A stretch of DNA of 64,000 nt from Antennarius striatus (taxonomy: Eukaryota > Chordata > Actinopteri > Lophiiformes > Antennariidae): contig NC_090789.1 in assembly GCF_040054535.1 (NCBI RefSeq), positions 632,697 through 696,696 on the forward strand. The letters are read 5' to 3'. The position numbers were made by a program, and so were the translations under genes. Numbering within the stretch: the first letter of the stretch is position 1; every line of letters starts with the position of its first letter. Below are positions 47,026-59,675 of the stretch, in pieces. The notes beneath the pieces were generated by a model. That model did no database searches. It was given only the letters and a program-made list of their open reading frames with translations, and was not told where the DNA came from.

Positions 47026-47292
47026 CGCGTGTTCCTCTACATACGTGTTCCTCTACATACGTGTTCCTCTACATACGTGTTTCACTGCATACGTGTTTCA
47101 CTGCATACCTGTTTCACTGCATACGTGTTCCACCGCGTGCGTGTTTCACCGCGTACGGGTTTCACTGCATACAATTTTCACTGCATACGTGTTCCTCTAC
47201 ATACGTGCTCCTCTACATACATGTTTCACTGCATATGCGTTCCACTATATACGTGCTTCACTACATATGTTTTCCCCTCCATACGTGTTCAT
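47026..47292. repeat. 16-17 bp minisatellite (CTACATACGTGTTCCT type)
   Basis: About 16 copies alternating CTCTACATACGTGTTC and CACTGCATACGTGTTT. It is followed by (CA)n at 47338-47409. Confidence 0.9.
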
Positions 47293-47334
47293 CATGTGTT
47301 TTTCTGATGTTTCTAATCCTGTAATCCCGTTGCG

Positions 47335-47407
<73 letters not shown>

Positions 47408-47948
47408 CAGTTAAATCACACTCAGCGACTTAAACCTGTCATCCGACTCATGTCGCAGTGACACGTATGACCATTAGCTCCACGGCTAATCACATTAGCT
47501 GTGGAACATGAGACGAACACGTTCCATCTCCTGGGACTTTCTCTTTTCTCATTTTAACAAACACTGAAGACAGAATAAAATACGGTTATCTGTCACTTAC
47601 ATGCTGCTAATGTGTTAGCATGTTAGCGAGGTGTGACGTCATGTAAATGAACACACAAACACTGGACTGACACATCAGTAATACATGACTCCCTACCGTC
47701 TAAATGTTATCCCACCAGAAGAATGAATCAAACCACTGTCTCACACAAACCCTCCACACCAGCAGGAGGCGCAACGCCTCCACTGAAACAGGAAGTTGTC
47801 GCTTACAGGCAGATTGAACAGTGAACCAGTTATCAGTCACTTCACAGCGTCAGAGACTCCGTGTCACACCTGGACAGGAGCGCCGGGTCGACGTTTTCAC
47901 AGTCAGCTTCTGCTGTCCCTCCCACATAGTCATGTGACACTTCCTGGA

Positions 47949-48893
47949 CTGTTTCACCGCGTGAACCTGGACTGTTTCACCGCGTGAACCTGGACTGTTT
48001 CACCGCGTGAACCTGGACTGTTTCACTGCGTGAACCTGGACTGTTTCACTGAATGAACCTGGACTGTTTCACTGTGTGAACCTGGACTGTTTCACCGCGT
48101 GAACCTGGACTGTTTCACTGAATGAACCTGGACTGTTTCACTGTGTGAACCTGGACTGTTTCACTGCGTGAACCTGGACTGTTTCACTGAATGAACCTGG
48201 ACTGTTTCACTGCGTGAACCTGGACTGTTTCACTGTGTGAACCTGGACTGTTTCACCGCGTGAACCTGGACTGTTTCACTGAATGAACCTGGACTGTTTC
48301 ACTGTGTGAACCTGGACTGTTTCACTACGTGAACCTGGACTGTTTCACTGAGTGAACCTGGACTGTTTCACTACGTGAACCTGGACTGTTTCACTGTGTG
48401 AACCTGGACTGTTTCACTGTGTGAACCTGGACTGTTTCACTGCGTGAACCTGGACTGTTTCACTACGTGAACCTGGACTGTTTCACTGTGTGAACCTGGA
48501 CTGTTTCACTGCGTGAACCTGGACTGTTTCACTGCGTGAACCTGGACTGTTTCACTACGTGAACCTGGACTGTTTCACTGAGTGAACCTGGACTGTTTCA
48601 CTACGTGAACCTGGACTGTTTCACTGTGTGAACCTGGACTGTTTCACTGCGTGAACCTGGACTGTTTCACTGCGTGAACCTGGACTGTTTCACTGAATGA
48701 ACCTGGACTGTTTCACTGAATGAACTTGGACTGTTTCACTGTGTGAACCTGGACTGTTTCACTGCGTGAACCTGGACTGTTTCACTGAATGAACCTGGAC
48801 TGTTTCACTGCGTGAACCTGGACTGTTTCACTGCGTGAACCTGGACCGTTTCACCACGTGAACCTGGACTGTTTCACTGCGTGAACCTGGACT
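47949..48893. repeat. 23-bp minisatellite with palindromic core
   Basis: About 41 copies of GTTTCACTGCGTGAACCTGG plus ACT. Each intact unit contains TTCAC-NNN-GTGAA. Variation is concentrated in the central bases (CGCG, TGCG, TGTG, TACG, CACG, TGAG); the flanks are almost invariant. Confidence 0.96.
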
Positions 48894-49790
48894 ATGTATA
48901 GATTGCTTTTAGTTATTATTTAGTTTAGTTGTTTTGTTATAGATTGTTTATTAGTTATCGATTATTTTTATTAGTTAGGATTATAGTTAAAGATGGTTTT
49001 ATTCCTTGAAAATTACTTTTTTCAGTTATAGTTCATAGTTTTGTTTGAGTTATTTGTTTTTAGCAGGTATAAATAAACTCCATCCGCCCCTCTGGACCCC
49101 CCCCGAGGTGTGTGCGTTCACAGGTTGCGTTGGATTAGCGGTTCCATTCATCGCCGTGACGACACGCAGCACCAGGCGCACAATCTGGTGTGAAGACTTC
49201 CTGATACCAGTTTAACTCCGGGCTGAGGTGAGTCCTAATCCCGTTAGTGTGACTCCTGGAGTCCAACAATCTGCTGTCTGAGTCTGAGGACAAAAAACAT
49301 TTCATTTAATCCCAATCAAAACACGTCGTCCTGAATCCCCCCAGGTTTTAAACACTAATACTAAGATACTAAACGTCTGAGACATCAGAGCAAAATAATA
49401 TAACATCTGTCTACAAACCCTACAGAGGAATATTTATTGTTTTTTTGATTTATGTGAGTTTTTTTGTCATTTTCATTCAAATTTTTTATTTAATTTTCAC
49501 TAAACTTTTTGAAATGTAAGATTGGAAATGAATTAGAAATTGTAAAAAAATAAGTTTTAGAGACTCAGTCATGAATTTTCAATTTATTTTGAATGTTTTG
49601 AGAAAAAAATGATAATTGTTAATTTTATTTTTGATGATGCATATTAAAGTAAAATTCTATTCATAAGAATAAAAAAATAAGTTTTAATGACTGATTTTTT
49701 TTAGGTTTTGAAGAATTCTGTAAATTACAAGTTTGTTTACATTTAGAACATCTGAACTTTGACCCCACGTGGGGAGGTTCATTATTACAG
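48894..49790. other. AT-rich noncoding DNA
   Basis: TTAGTTATTAGTT-type words (48900-49060) and AT-rich unique sequence; no gene seen. Confidence 0.5.
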
Positions 49791-49794
49791 CTGG

Positions 49795-50080
49795 ACCAGT
49801 TATACTAGTTATATAACATATATGTACTAGTGATACTACTTTATACTAGTTATATAACATATATGTACCAGTGATACTACTTTATACTAGTTATATAACA
49901 TATATGTACTAGTGATACTACTTTATACTAGTTATATAACATATATGTACTAGTGATACTACTTTATACTAGTTATATAACATATATGTACTAGTGATAC
50001 TACTTTATACTAGTTATATAACATATATGTACCAGTGATACTACTTTATACTAGTTATATAACATATGTACTGGTGATAC
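49795..50080. repeat. 41-bp AT-rich minisatellite
   Basis: About seven near-identical copies containing TTATACTAGTTATATAACAT and ATATGTACTAGTGATACTAC; high homogeneity suggests recent expansion. Confidence 0.94.
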
Positions 50081-50577
50081 GACTTGGAGCAGAGGTATCT
50101 CCAGACTTGCACGCGTCCGCCGGTCGGATCAGAACCGACAGGTTGGTCCACTAACCCTCCGTCTGCCGAGTCAGCTGTTGCGTCTGCTAATCTGAAAGCG
50201 AGTTGGAACGCGGCCGAGAGAAACCTCACCGGTCCAGGTTAGAGGAGTGGACCCGACGCCCCTGATGCAGGGGCCACATGTGAACCTCTGTCCTCATGGG
50301 GGGTTCAGATGGACGGATCAGATCCAAGGTCACGTGGGGGTCTGGGATCGGGTCACATGATCGGATCTCCTGACGGTACTGGTTCGATTCTAGTCCTCAG
50401 ACTCTGATCTAGTCCGGCACGATGGACGGCTACTGGTCGCCGTTGGCAACAGGTTCACCATGATGTCATCACCGTTATTGTTAGTTCCGTTAAAGTAAAC
50501 AACAACAAAAAAACAAACAAACATTCAAATCCAGAAACAACCGAAGAGAAGGCTGAAGAGTTTAGTTTGGAAAGAAA

Positions 50578-50735
50578 ACAAGACGAACGGAGGAGGAAGA
50601 GGAAGAGGAGGAGGAAGAGGAAGAGGAGGAAGAGGAGGAGGAAGAGGAGGTGGAAGAGAAGGAGGAAGAGGAGGTGGAAGAGAAGGAGGAGGAAGAGGAA
50701 GAAGAGGAGGAAGAGGAGGAGGAAGAGGAGGAGGG
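50578..50735. repeat. Polypurine (GGAAGA/GGAGGA)n tract
   Basis: About 155 bases of pure A/G on the + strand; serine- and arginine-rich ORFs here are artefacts. Confidence 0.92.
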
Positions 50736-51038
50736 TATTACCGTTGCCGGCCTCATCTTTCCAGGGGGGGGGACTTTCTGACGGCTCTAAAATAGACGGA
50801 GAGGAACTTTAAAACCAGCAGCTGCTGATCCACCCTCACCTCCAGCAGGTCAGAGAACCAGAAACCGGTTCAAACCGGTTCACACCAGTTCACATTGGTC
50901 CCACCTGGAGCGAACCGGGTGGGGAGGGGCAGGGGGCGGGGCAGGGGGCGGGGCTCACCTGACATCCTGGTGGGCTTCAGGGCCACGGCGTCATCCTCAG
51001 AGCCTCAGACGACCAGGAGAGACCTGGAGACACACAGA

Positions 51039-51061
51039 CGTCAGTGTGTGTGTGTGTGTGT

Positions 51062-51102
<41 letters not shown>

Positions 51103-51237
51103 TGTGTGTGTGTGTGTGTGTCTGTGTGTGTGTGTGTGTGTCTGTGTGTGTGTGTGTCTGTGTGTGTGTCTGTGTGTCTGTTTGTGTGTGTCTGTCTGTA
51201 TGTGTGTGTGTGTGTCTGTGTCCGTCTGTGTGTGTGT

Positions 51238-51269
<32 letters not shown>

Positions 51270-51270
51270 C
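51039..51270. repeat. Interrupted (GT)n microsatellite with CT interruptions
   Basis: About 230 bases of GT repeats broken by regularly spaced TCTG. The interruptions show internal periodicity, so the tract grew by block duplication. Confidence 0.95.
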
Positions 51271-54185
51271 GACATCTAGTGGCCACACAGAGAACAGCAG
51301 GTCGGGCCTGAGGACGTTTGTTCTCCAGAGAACCCGAACAAACTGTTGTTATTGACATAATTCTTCCTAATTTAACAGAATCAAATTAATTTTCATTAAA
51401 ACTTATTTAGAAGTGTGTCTTGGGGGCGTGTCTTGGGGGCGTGGCCAAAAACTTCCTACACTCTCTGACCCTACAGCTCCGGCATGTGAACCAATCAGAA
51501 CCCGGACCCTGCAGACGGGACCTGACCCTCAAACCTCGCCCGGGTCACAGGAAGAACTTTAGGTCCCTTACTGATGACATCATCAGTGGGGTCCGTGACG
51601 GACCTGGACCTCCTGACCTCTGGCTCTGAGGTCGTGGGGTTTTATCTAAAGATCATGTCCCCCCCCCCCCGGTAATTCTGATCGGAGCGGCGCCATCATA
51701 TTCATGAACCCGCGGCGGCGTCGGGTTCTTATTCTGCCCACATGGCGCTCCGGGTCGCCATAGCAACGAGACACCGAGCCGGAGATGGAGCAGATGTTCA
51801 TGAAAGAATTCATGACCAGACAGACGGGGGCCCAGGGCCGGGCTCTGATCAGATCAATAGTCAATATCGGTTTGGTTCCACTGATCGGACTAAAGTTGTG
51901 GTTCTATTTCTGATGAGGACCGGGTCGAGGCCTCTGATTGGTTCTTACCAGAGGAAGTGATGTCGGGTCAGCACCGGAGCTGCTGAGCTCCTAGAGGGAC
52001 ACACCTGGGAAACACACGAACCCGTTAGCCAATCACAGTCCAGCTGAGCCCCAGGGGGCGGAGACACCAGCACTACGTGTTGCCATGGTAACACAGAGCG
52101 AGTCGGTCCATTGTGGTCCCGTTCCTGTGAGGTGATTCAGGGTGGGGCCACCTCCGCTCGGATGGGACAAGTCTCCGCCCCTTTCTGACCTCCTAAGCCA
52201 ATGAGGAAGTACTCTTCACCCATCATTCAGTCGATCAATCGATCACATTGATTAGTTTGCTTGATGGTGAACCATTTGTTTACCTCTCTCTCCGGTAAAC
52301 AACTGAGGTAAACAACTGTTGTCTCAAACCGACGGCGTCTGCTTCAGACGTGTTTTTGTGTTTTTGCAAAAGACGGAGATAAAAAAGGTCTAAAAAACTC
52401 CCACTGACTCGATAACTCTGTTGCCATGGCGATTTATATTTGAGGACGTGACGCATATTTTAATCCTCCGAAGGTTCCAGAGCGGCGAGCTAAAAGTAGG
52501 AGCGGTCAAATCCAACGTGAGGCGCCCGTTTGTCCCGAGTGATCCTGAACCTAACGCCGTGTTTCTAGCAAGTACTAACCAGTACTAACCAGTGTTACTG
52601 TTACTAACCAGTACAAGCAAGGAGTAACCAGTACTAACGATTACTAACCAGTACTAGCGAGCACTAGTCAGGAGGACGAAGCTCCGCCCCTCTGGCGCTG
52701 CAGTTCATACGCCCCGGCAGCAGGTGGCAGCGTAACCACGGCAACGCCCCCAAAGAATCAGCTGATCCGTGTCAGAGGCGTGTTCATGAACACGAGTCTC
52801 ACGTTGTTTTCTTCTTGTTTTGTTTGCGTACACAAATAAGGCGGGAAGTAGCGCAGCGGTGACATCATCGTGGTGGGAGGAGCCAGGTCTGGAGGAACGG
52901 CGGCGCTTTTCAAACGTTTCCAGACGCTCAAAACGTTGTTGTGTAAACAAAGCCCCAAAAGACAACAACATGAAAATGTTTGTTTATAAATGTTTGTTGT
53001 TTATTTATTTGTAACTTCCTGTTTTCCTTTAAATCTCTCGTCTTTCATTCGTCGATTCTTTCTGGGACGTTGCGTTCAGGTGAAATCGGATTCTGGGATT
53101 CTGCAGATGAACAAACATTTTATGCATCATCATCTGACGCAACACATGCAGACGGGCCCCCCCCAGCCCCTCCCAGCCCGTTGGAGGGGGGGGTCACATC
53201 AGGACGCGCTGAGATGCGTTCAGGGTCAGGAGGAAAATCCGACGAAAGAGAAAGAAGAAAAGATTCGCTGCTGACAGGAAAGAAAGCACCGTCATCCCGT
53301 CTGCCACCCCCCCCAGAACACCCACTCACCCCCCCACTTCAAAAGTGTGCACCCATCCTGAGCCGACAGAGCTCCAGATCGCTGCAGTGCATGCTGGGTA
53401 AGAGGACAATTCAGGACACATGCAGGGATTTTAAGGATACTGCAGTAAACCGTTCAAAAAAAAAGATGCAGGGGGGGCGGTGGGGGGGGGCAGGGTAGGG
53501 GGGCGGAGCCAAAAACACTGAGGATCTGATGGGGGAACTTTATCCTGATAAATATAAGGATGTTTGATTTGATGCTGCAGACGTGAGGAAGATGAAGAGG
53601 AGGAGGAAGAATTTAATGAAACGTTAAATCAGCTGCAGCGAAGAAACCAAAATGTTTACAATTTATTTATCATTTATTTTGAATTCATTGATAATTTATT
53701 GATCAGTTGTTTCTGTTCGTGTATAAAAGGAGATCAATTCTGATGAACAAACGTTTCTTAAATTATTCCGATTAAAATATTTTCATTTCTTTTATTCTCG
53801 TTTGACATTAAATCAAGTCTGACGTCTGGGATGACATTGATCGACTGATTAAGTCATCAACCTGTTTCCTATTATTCAACATTTGACAATTAAATTCCAC
53901 AGATTTAAATGCCAATAATTGATTTTCTATTTAAAGTACAGAATTTAAATTAATCTGAATCCGTAGTAGTTTTAAACGGATTTGTTTTCTATTATTATTG
54001 ATGAACCCCGATGAGCTGATGTGGGACTATTTCCTGATGGTCTGGTGACTGCTGGCGGAGGGATTATACTGTAGTAACCGACGGCGTTCCGCTGAGCGTA
54101 TCCCTCCTCTGCAGGAAGACGAAGAGGAGGAGGAGGAGGATGACGCTCGTGAAAAGTCTGCACCTCGTTTTGCTGGCAAAACTAA
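51271..54185. other. Noncoding DNA upstream of thrb
   Basis: No exon recognised. A short ACTAACCAGT repeat lies at 52568-52670. Unique AT-rich sequence occupies 53500-54000. Whether TR-beta-1 leader exons lie here cannot be decided from sequence alone. Confidence 0.45.
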
Positions 54186-54355
54186 TAATCAGAACCACAA
54201 ACGGTTAACCAGTAACTGTTAATGAGTAACCATTAACCAGTACCCTTAACCAGTACCCATTAACCAGTACCCCTTAACCGTTAACCAGTACCCCTTAACC
54301 AGTATCCCTTAACCAGTATCCCTTAACCAGTACCCCTTAACCAGTAACTGTTAAC
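54186..54355. repeat. 15-16 bp TTAACCAGTACCCC repeat
   Basis: About ten copies; related in wording to the ACTAACCAGT cluster at 52.6 kb. Confidence 0.85.
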
Positions 54356-54934
54356 CGGCCCGTCACTGACGACAGTTCAGAGCCTCTCGGGGTCTTTGAA
54401 CGCACCACATTGTAAAACACTTGAATGTTTTCCGTGTGTCGTTCAGGGCCCCTCGAAAAAACGAGCGCCGGCAGGAGACAGGAGCTCCACAAGGCGAACC
54501 GGAAGCGTTCTTCCCGCTGGATTTCCCAGACAGCCAGGAGGCGGGGTGATGGAGGCGGGGCAGTAGCGCCGCGGCAACGCTCTGGGAGAACCAGAAGTTT
54601 CTTGCCAGGAAAGCAAGAACAATTCCGGATCTGATGCCAACGGAGACGGAGTGAGAGCCTCATGTGGAGACGATTCTCCTGAGGAACGTCCAGCTGGATC
54701 AGGTCCCCAGGTTCTCCAGGAGCCCCCCAGACCGTCCCTGTTTCCACGGTGACATCACTCTAACCGGTGACCCGGACCGGATTCAGGACTGGATCTGAAG
54801 GATCCACGACCAGTTAAAAGACTGGGTTAGTGAGACACCCAGCAGCAGCCGTGACAACCAGACGCACCTAAACACACCACAAAGACGACAGCCAATGAGC
54901 AACGACCTGCTGAGGACAGAAGCCTCAGAAGGTT

Positions 54935-55115
54935 TTAAACTAGTCTTGAGGTGTTTTAAACTAGTCTTCTGGTGTTTAAACTAGTCTTGAGGTGTTTTAA
55001 ACTAGTCTTCGGGTGTTTAAACTAGTCTTGAGGTGTTTTAAACTAGTCTTCTGGTGTTTTAAACTAGTCTTCTGGTGTTTAAACTAGTCTTCTGGTGTTT
55101 AAACTAGTCTTCAGA
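54935..55115. repeat. 21-bp minisatellite
   Basis: About nine copies of GGTGTTTTAAACTAGTCTTC. The core TTTAAACTAGTCT is also the core of the array in the gsg1l2-like gene at 9.5-10.2 kb. Confidence 0.92.
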
Positions 55116-57440
55116 CAGATGTGCTCATTGCTTCGGGGCGGATCCTGTTTGCGGTGGACGGGTGGGTGTTAGCTGTTAAACCGGTTTGTGTGTCAGTCAG
55201 CAGCCAATCAGAGTCCAGAACAACCTTTGTGTTGTGATGCGTTCATGAACCCTTCTCGAACGTTGCGAGTCAGAGCGTCAGGATGAGTCATGGAGGCGTG
55301 GCTAACAGTCCTGTTGTTGTTAGCCTCCTGATAAGCTCCTTCTGCAGCCATGTTGGCTCCTCCCCCTAATTAGCATAAACAGCTATTCTCATTAGCATTC
55401 GTGTTAATCTGACCAGTCGGAACCCCATCAAAGCTCCGTGTGAGTGATGATGTCATCGGTTCCAGACTGACCTCTGAACTCGTGGGCGGAGCCAGAAATG
55501 CCCTGTGTGGGTTCTTCATGAGAACGAACACAACCGGCTCCCGGACGCCAGGGGGCGGAGCCAAAGCCTCCCCAGCTTCAGTCCTGATGAACGATGATGT
55601 CATCACCATCATCATCATGATCACAAACTGAGGCGCCGCCGCCATCGAGAGCGAAACAATGCAAAATGAGGACTGCTGAGTCATGACGGAGAGAGGAGTG
55701 AGTCAGCAAAAACGACCAGAGGAGGCAACAGATGGAGGGGGGCGGGGCAAATCGCCACGGCAGCCAAACTGTTACGTAACGGGCCGCAGTGCTTCAGAGC
55801 GACGACACAGCAGCGTCCAGTTTGGTGAGGGGGGGCGGAGCTTATTCCAGGGGCCTTCAGTGGCTCCTGACCAGCAGAGGATTACGTAACGCCGCCCGTC
55901 TTAAAATAAAGATCTCCTGTTGTCTCCCTCTTCATCGTCCCCTCCTCTTCTTCATCGTCCCCTCCTCTTCATCGTCCCCTCCTCTTCATCGTCCCCTCCT
56001 CTTCATCGTCCCCCTCCCTCCAGACGAATGAGGGACAGCTACAGTGATTTTATTAGAATCAGCCAATCAGCAGCCGTCCCAGCGTTCAGACACAGAAACA
56101 ACACCTGAAGACAGCCGACCAATCAGATCGTCAGGCTGTCGCCTCGTGAGCATGCTAGTGGTAGCTACAGGCTAACGTGTAAACAACAACAGCCAACATC
56201 CAATGCCGATCTGGCCCCGCCCATGACCCCCCCCTGGCACTCACTGGGGCGGAGCTGCAGGACTCCTCCGACCAATGGCGACCATCTGTCACCGTGACAA
56301 CGGTGACTCCTCCAAAGTCAGCTGTAGGACAGAACGGTGATGTCATACGTGGCAGGTCAAAGGCCACGCCCCATTCAGGTGTCAATCAAAAAGGTGACGG
56401 TAAACAAAGCTATAAACAAACAAAAGTGTAAACAAAGGTGTGTTTGGGGCGGAGCTGAGACCTGTCAATCATCAGCCTCTACTAACCAGTGGCGGTCGTC
56501 CCGCCTCTGCCCGCTTAAGCCCCACCTCCCTCCCCGTTTGGGTTAACTCAGGATTTAATAAACAAAGACGAGAACCCGACGTCTCTGGTAGAAGTTTGAC
56601 AGAACACCTGAACCGTCTCCTAGCAACCGTCTCTAAGGCTCAACCGTGAGTCAACCCTCGGACGCCTCCTCTGATTGGTTCTTGATCAGAACTCCACAGC
56701 GAGTCAGAGTTTGATGACGACGCGGTCGAAGAAAAAAACAACAATGTTTTTCTCACACGTTTCCTGAACAAACAAACAAACAAACAAACACGTCGCCCCC
56801 GTCAGCCCGTTTCAGACGTACGTTTCACCAATAAGCTGCTCTATTTGAAAACAACCAGTCTGGACGAGAAGGAGGCGGGACTTACCTGTACAGGAGACAC
56901 AGGTGTCACATGAGGCAAAGGTCCAATAGGAGTCACAGGAGGCACAGGTGTGATCGAGACACAGGTGTCAGGTTCATCATCGGCCACATAGAAGAAGAAA
57001 GAATGACGTCAGTTTAAGCTGCTGTGATGCGTTCACTGACATCACCAACACCTGGATGACATCATTCAGACCACGCCTCTCACGCTGCGTTCAGGGTGCA
57101 TCAGAAATTAAGAAAACATAGGCTGTCTTGATCCGATGACCTCCGACCCTCAAAGTGTTCCAACAGAAACAAACGTGGCCGACCGGGTCAACAGGTTCCA
57201 GCCCCCCCCCCAGGACCCCCACCACCAGCTGAGGTCCGCCAGACGGTCCTGAAGCCCAGCGTGTCGACTGGTCCTGCTTCAGCTTTAAATTCTGGTCAGG
57301 AAACCCAGAAGGTCGGTCCTGAGAGGCGGGGGCCGGGGGCCCGACGGCACCCCCTCTTTAAATCTGTATGCAGCACCAGGACCCCAGCCTCCGACCGCGG
57401 GGGCCCCGTCCCCCAGAAGAGTCAGGAACCAGAACCGTCT
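55116..57440. other. Noncoding DNA
   Basis: A short CTTCATCGTCCCCTC repeat lies at 55928-56012 and an (AAAC)n tract at 56768-56790. No exon could be supported. Confidence 0.45.
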
Positions 57441-57445
57441 GATCT

Positions 57446-57620
57446 GTCACTAGTTACAATAACCAGACATTACTAATCAATCAGTAGTTATAATAACCAG
57501 ACATTACTAATCAATCAGTAGTTATAATAACCAGATATTACTAATCAATCAGTAGTTATAATAACCAGACATTACTAATCAATCAGTAGTTATAATAACC
57601 AGACATTACTAATCAATAAC
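57446..57620. repeat. 35-bp minisatellite
   Basis: Five copies of a unit containing AATCAATCAGTAGTTATAAT and AACCAGACATTACT. Confidence 0.93.
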
Positions 57621-58547
57621 TGATGTTTGTAGAACTGACTTCAATGTTTTGAGAGAAACCTGAACAAACCGTGAATTTGATCCGCGTCCCTGGGGGGGCG
57701 GAACCAGAACCGAACCACTGATCACATGCCGGTGGTGGAGGGGGTGTGTTCCAATTCAACCACCCCCTCATTGCTCCGTTACCAAGGTGACGCAGAGGGA
57801 GGGGACCCAAACGGGTCAGGAACCAACTCCGTCCACCATGAACCAGAACCCGGTCTGAAACCGCCTGAGACCAGATCACGTGACTACAGACAAGGTCATG
57901 TGACAGACTACTTCCTTGTTTCTTCTTTGCTGCACCTGAAGGTCACCTCATGGGGGGGTACTCACTCTGCTTCTGGTTCTAACGTGGAGGGCAACGCCCC
58001 GCCGCCGTTTCTCCTGCACCATCAGACGCGCGGCGTCGACATCATGGCAGAAAAACAAGCCAGTCTGACGACTTCCTGTCTGTCCTCACTTCACTTCCTG
58101 TCAGGCAGAGAGGGGGCAGGAAGTGCCACAGCCGTAAAGGCGGTTCTTCACACAACTCCGCCTCCTTCCTCCATGTGGCGTTGTGGTTCGGGGCCCCTTT
58201 GGTTTCCAGACCCGTGTCTCTCGATGCCCCCCCCCCCCCCCATCTCTCGCCCTAAAGAGGAACTACGACTCCGGTCGAGGATTTCTCCTTCCTGAGACCG
58301 ACCCCCGACGCCCCAGAACGTTGTTTCATGACTCACCACCTTTGACCCGAGTACAGGCCGCGCCTTCAACGCACCGCCAACATGTGGCGAGCGGCGTCGC
58401 GCCCCACGACGGAGGGAATCCTGATCAGGATCATCCGAGTCGGCTGTTTCTTAATCACGATCAAAGCTCCAGAACCGGTTTCCCCGGTTACACAGGAACC
58501 CTTTGATCTACAGCCTGTTTACACAACACCTCACCGACACCTGAGAC

Positions 58548-58803
58548 GTTAGCACCACCAGCTAACCGTCACGCTAGCACCACCAGCTAATGTCCCATTA
58601 GCAACACCAGCTAATCGTCCCACTAGCACAACCAGCTCATTGTCTCGCTAGCAAAATCAGTCAGTAGCCTCGGTAGCACATCCAGCTAACCTTCTCGCTA
58701 GTGCAACCAGCTAATCTTCCTTCTAGCACAAGCAGCTAATCGTTTCGCAAGCACAGTCAGCTAATAGTCTCACTAGTACAAGCAGCTAACGTCCTGCTAA
58801 CAC
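58548..58803. repeat. 31-bp minisatellite interrupted by a transposon
   Basis: About eight diverged copies of GCTAGCACAACCAGCTAATC-type units. Two further copies lie at 59631-59675 on the other side of the inserted element, so one array was split. Confidence 0.85.
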
Positions 58804-59630
58804 ACATGTGGCCAACTCAAGGCCCGGGGGCCAAATGTGGCCCTCCACATCACTTTATGTGGCCCACGAGAGCAAAAAAGGTCAAATTAAAGGATTTATG
58901 TTAGAACAGAGAAACAAACAAACATGTTTTTTCTGTCTAACTGTAATGTTTGGAACTAGAATCAGTCAGAAATTCAGTTATTTAACATTAAGGAGTAGTT
59001 ACATTTAGTTACATTACACTGAGTTACATTTAGTTACATTTATTAGTTACATTAAGGAGTAGTTACATTTAGTTACATTACACTGAGTTACATTTAGTTA
59101 CATTTATTAGTTACATTAAGGAGTAGTTACATTTAGTTACATTACACTGAGTTACATTTAGTTACATTTATTAGTTACATTGAGGAGTAGTTACATTTAG
59201 TTACATTACACTGAGTTACATTTAGTTACATTTATTAGTTACATTAAGGAGTAGTTACATTTAGTTACATTAGAGTTACATTTAGTTACATTTATTAGTT
59301 ACATTAAGGAGTAGTTACATTTAGTTACATTACACTGAGTTACATTTAGTTACATTTATTAGTTACATTAAGGAGTAGTTACATTTAGTTACATTACACT
59401 GAGTTACATTTAGTTACATTTATTAGTTACATTAAGGAGTAGTTACATTTAGTTACATTACACTGAGTTACATTTAGTTACATTTATTAGTTACATTGAG
59501 GAGTAGTTACATTTAGTTACATTACACTGAGTTACATTTAGTTACATGTATTAGTTACATCTGGTCCTTTAGAGGACAGCTGTGATGCTGATGATGTGGC
59601 CCCCAGTGAAGATGAGTTTGACACACCTGA
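58804..59630. mobile_element. hAT-like MITE with an amplified interior
   Basis: Left end ACATGTGGCCAACTCAAGGC pairs imperfectly with the right end, reverse complement TCAGGTGTGTCAAACTCATC; both share GGGGGCCA-type words just inside. The flanks GCTAACAC (58796-58803) and GCTAGCAC (59631-59638) could be an 8-bp target duplication, the hAT length, but the host array supplies that word anyway. No transposase. Confidence 0.6.
58990..59555. repeat. 64-bp tandem array inside the hAT-like MITE
   Basis: About nine copies of a 64-bp unit made of TTACATTTAG and TTACATTA words plus AAGGAGTAG; one copy (near 59265) lacks the CACTG word. The unit is itself built from a shorter TAGTTACATT repeat. Confidence 0.95.
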
Positions 59631-59675
59631 GCTAGCACAAGCAGCTAACCGTCCTGCTAGCACAAGCAGCTAACT

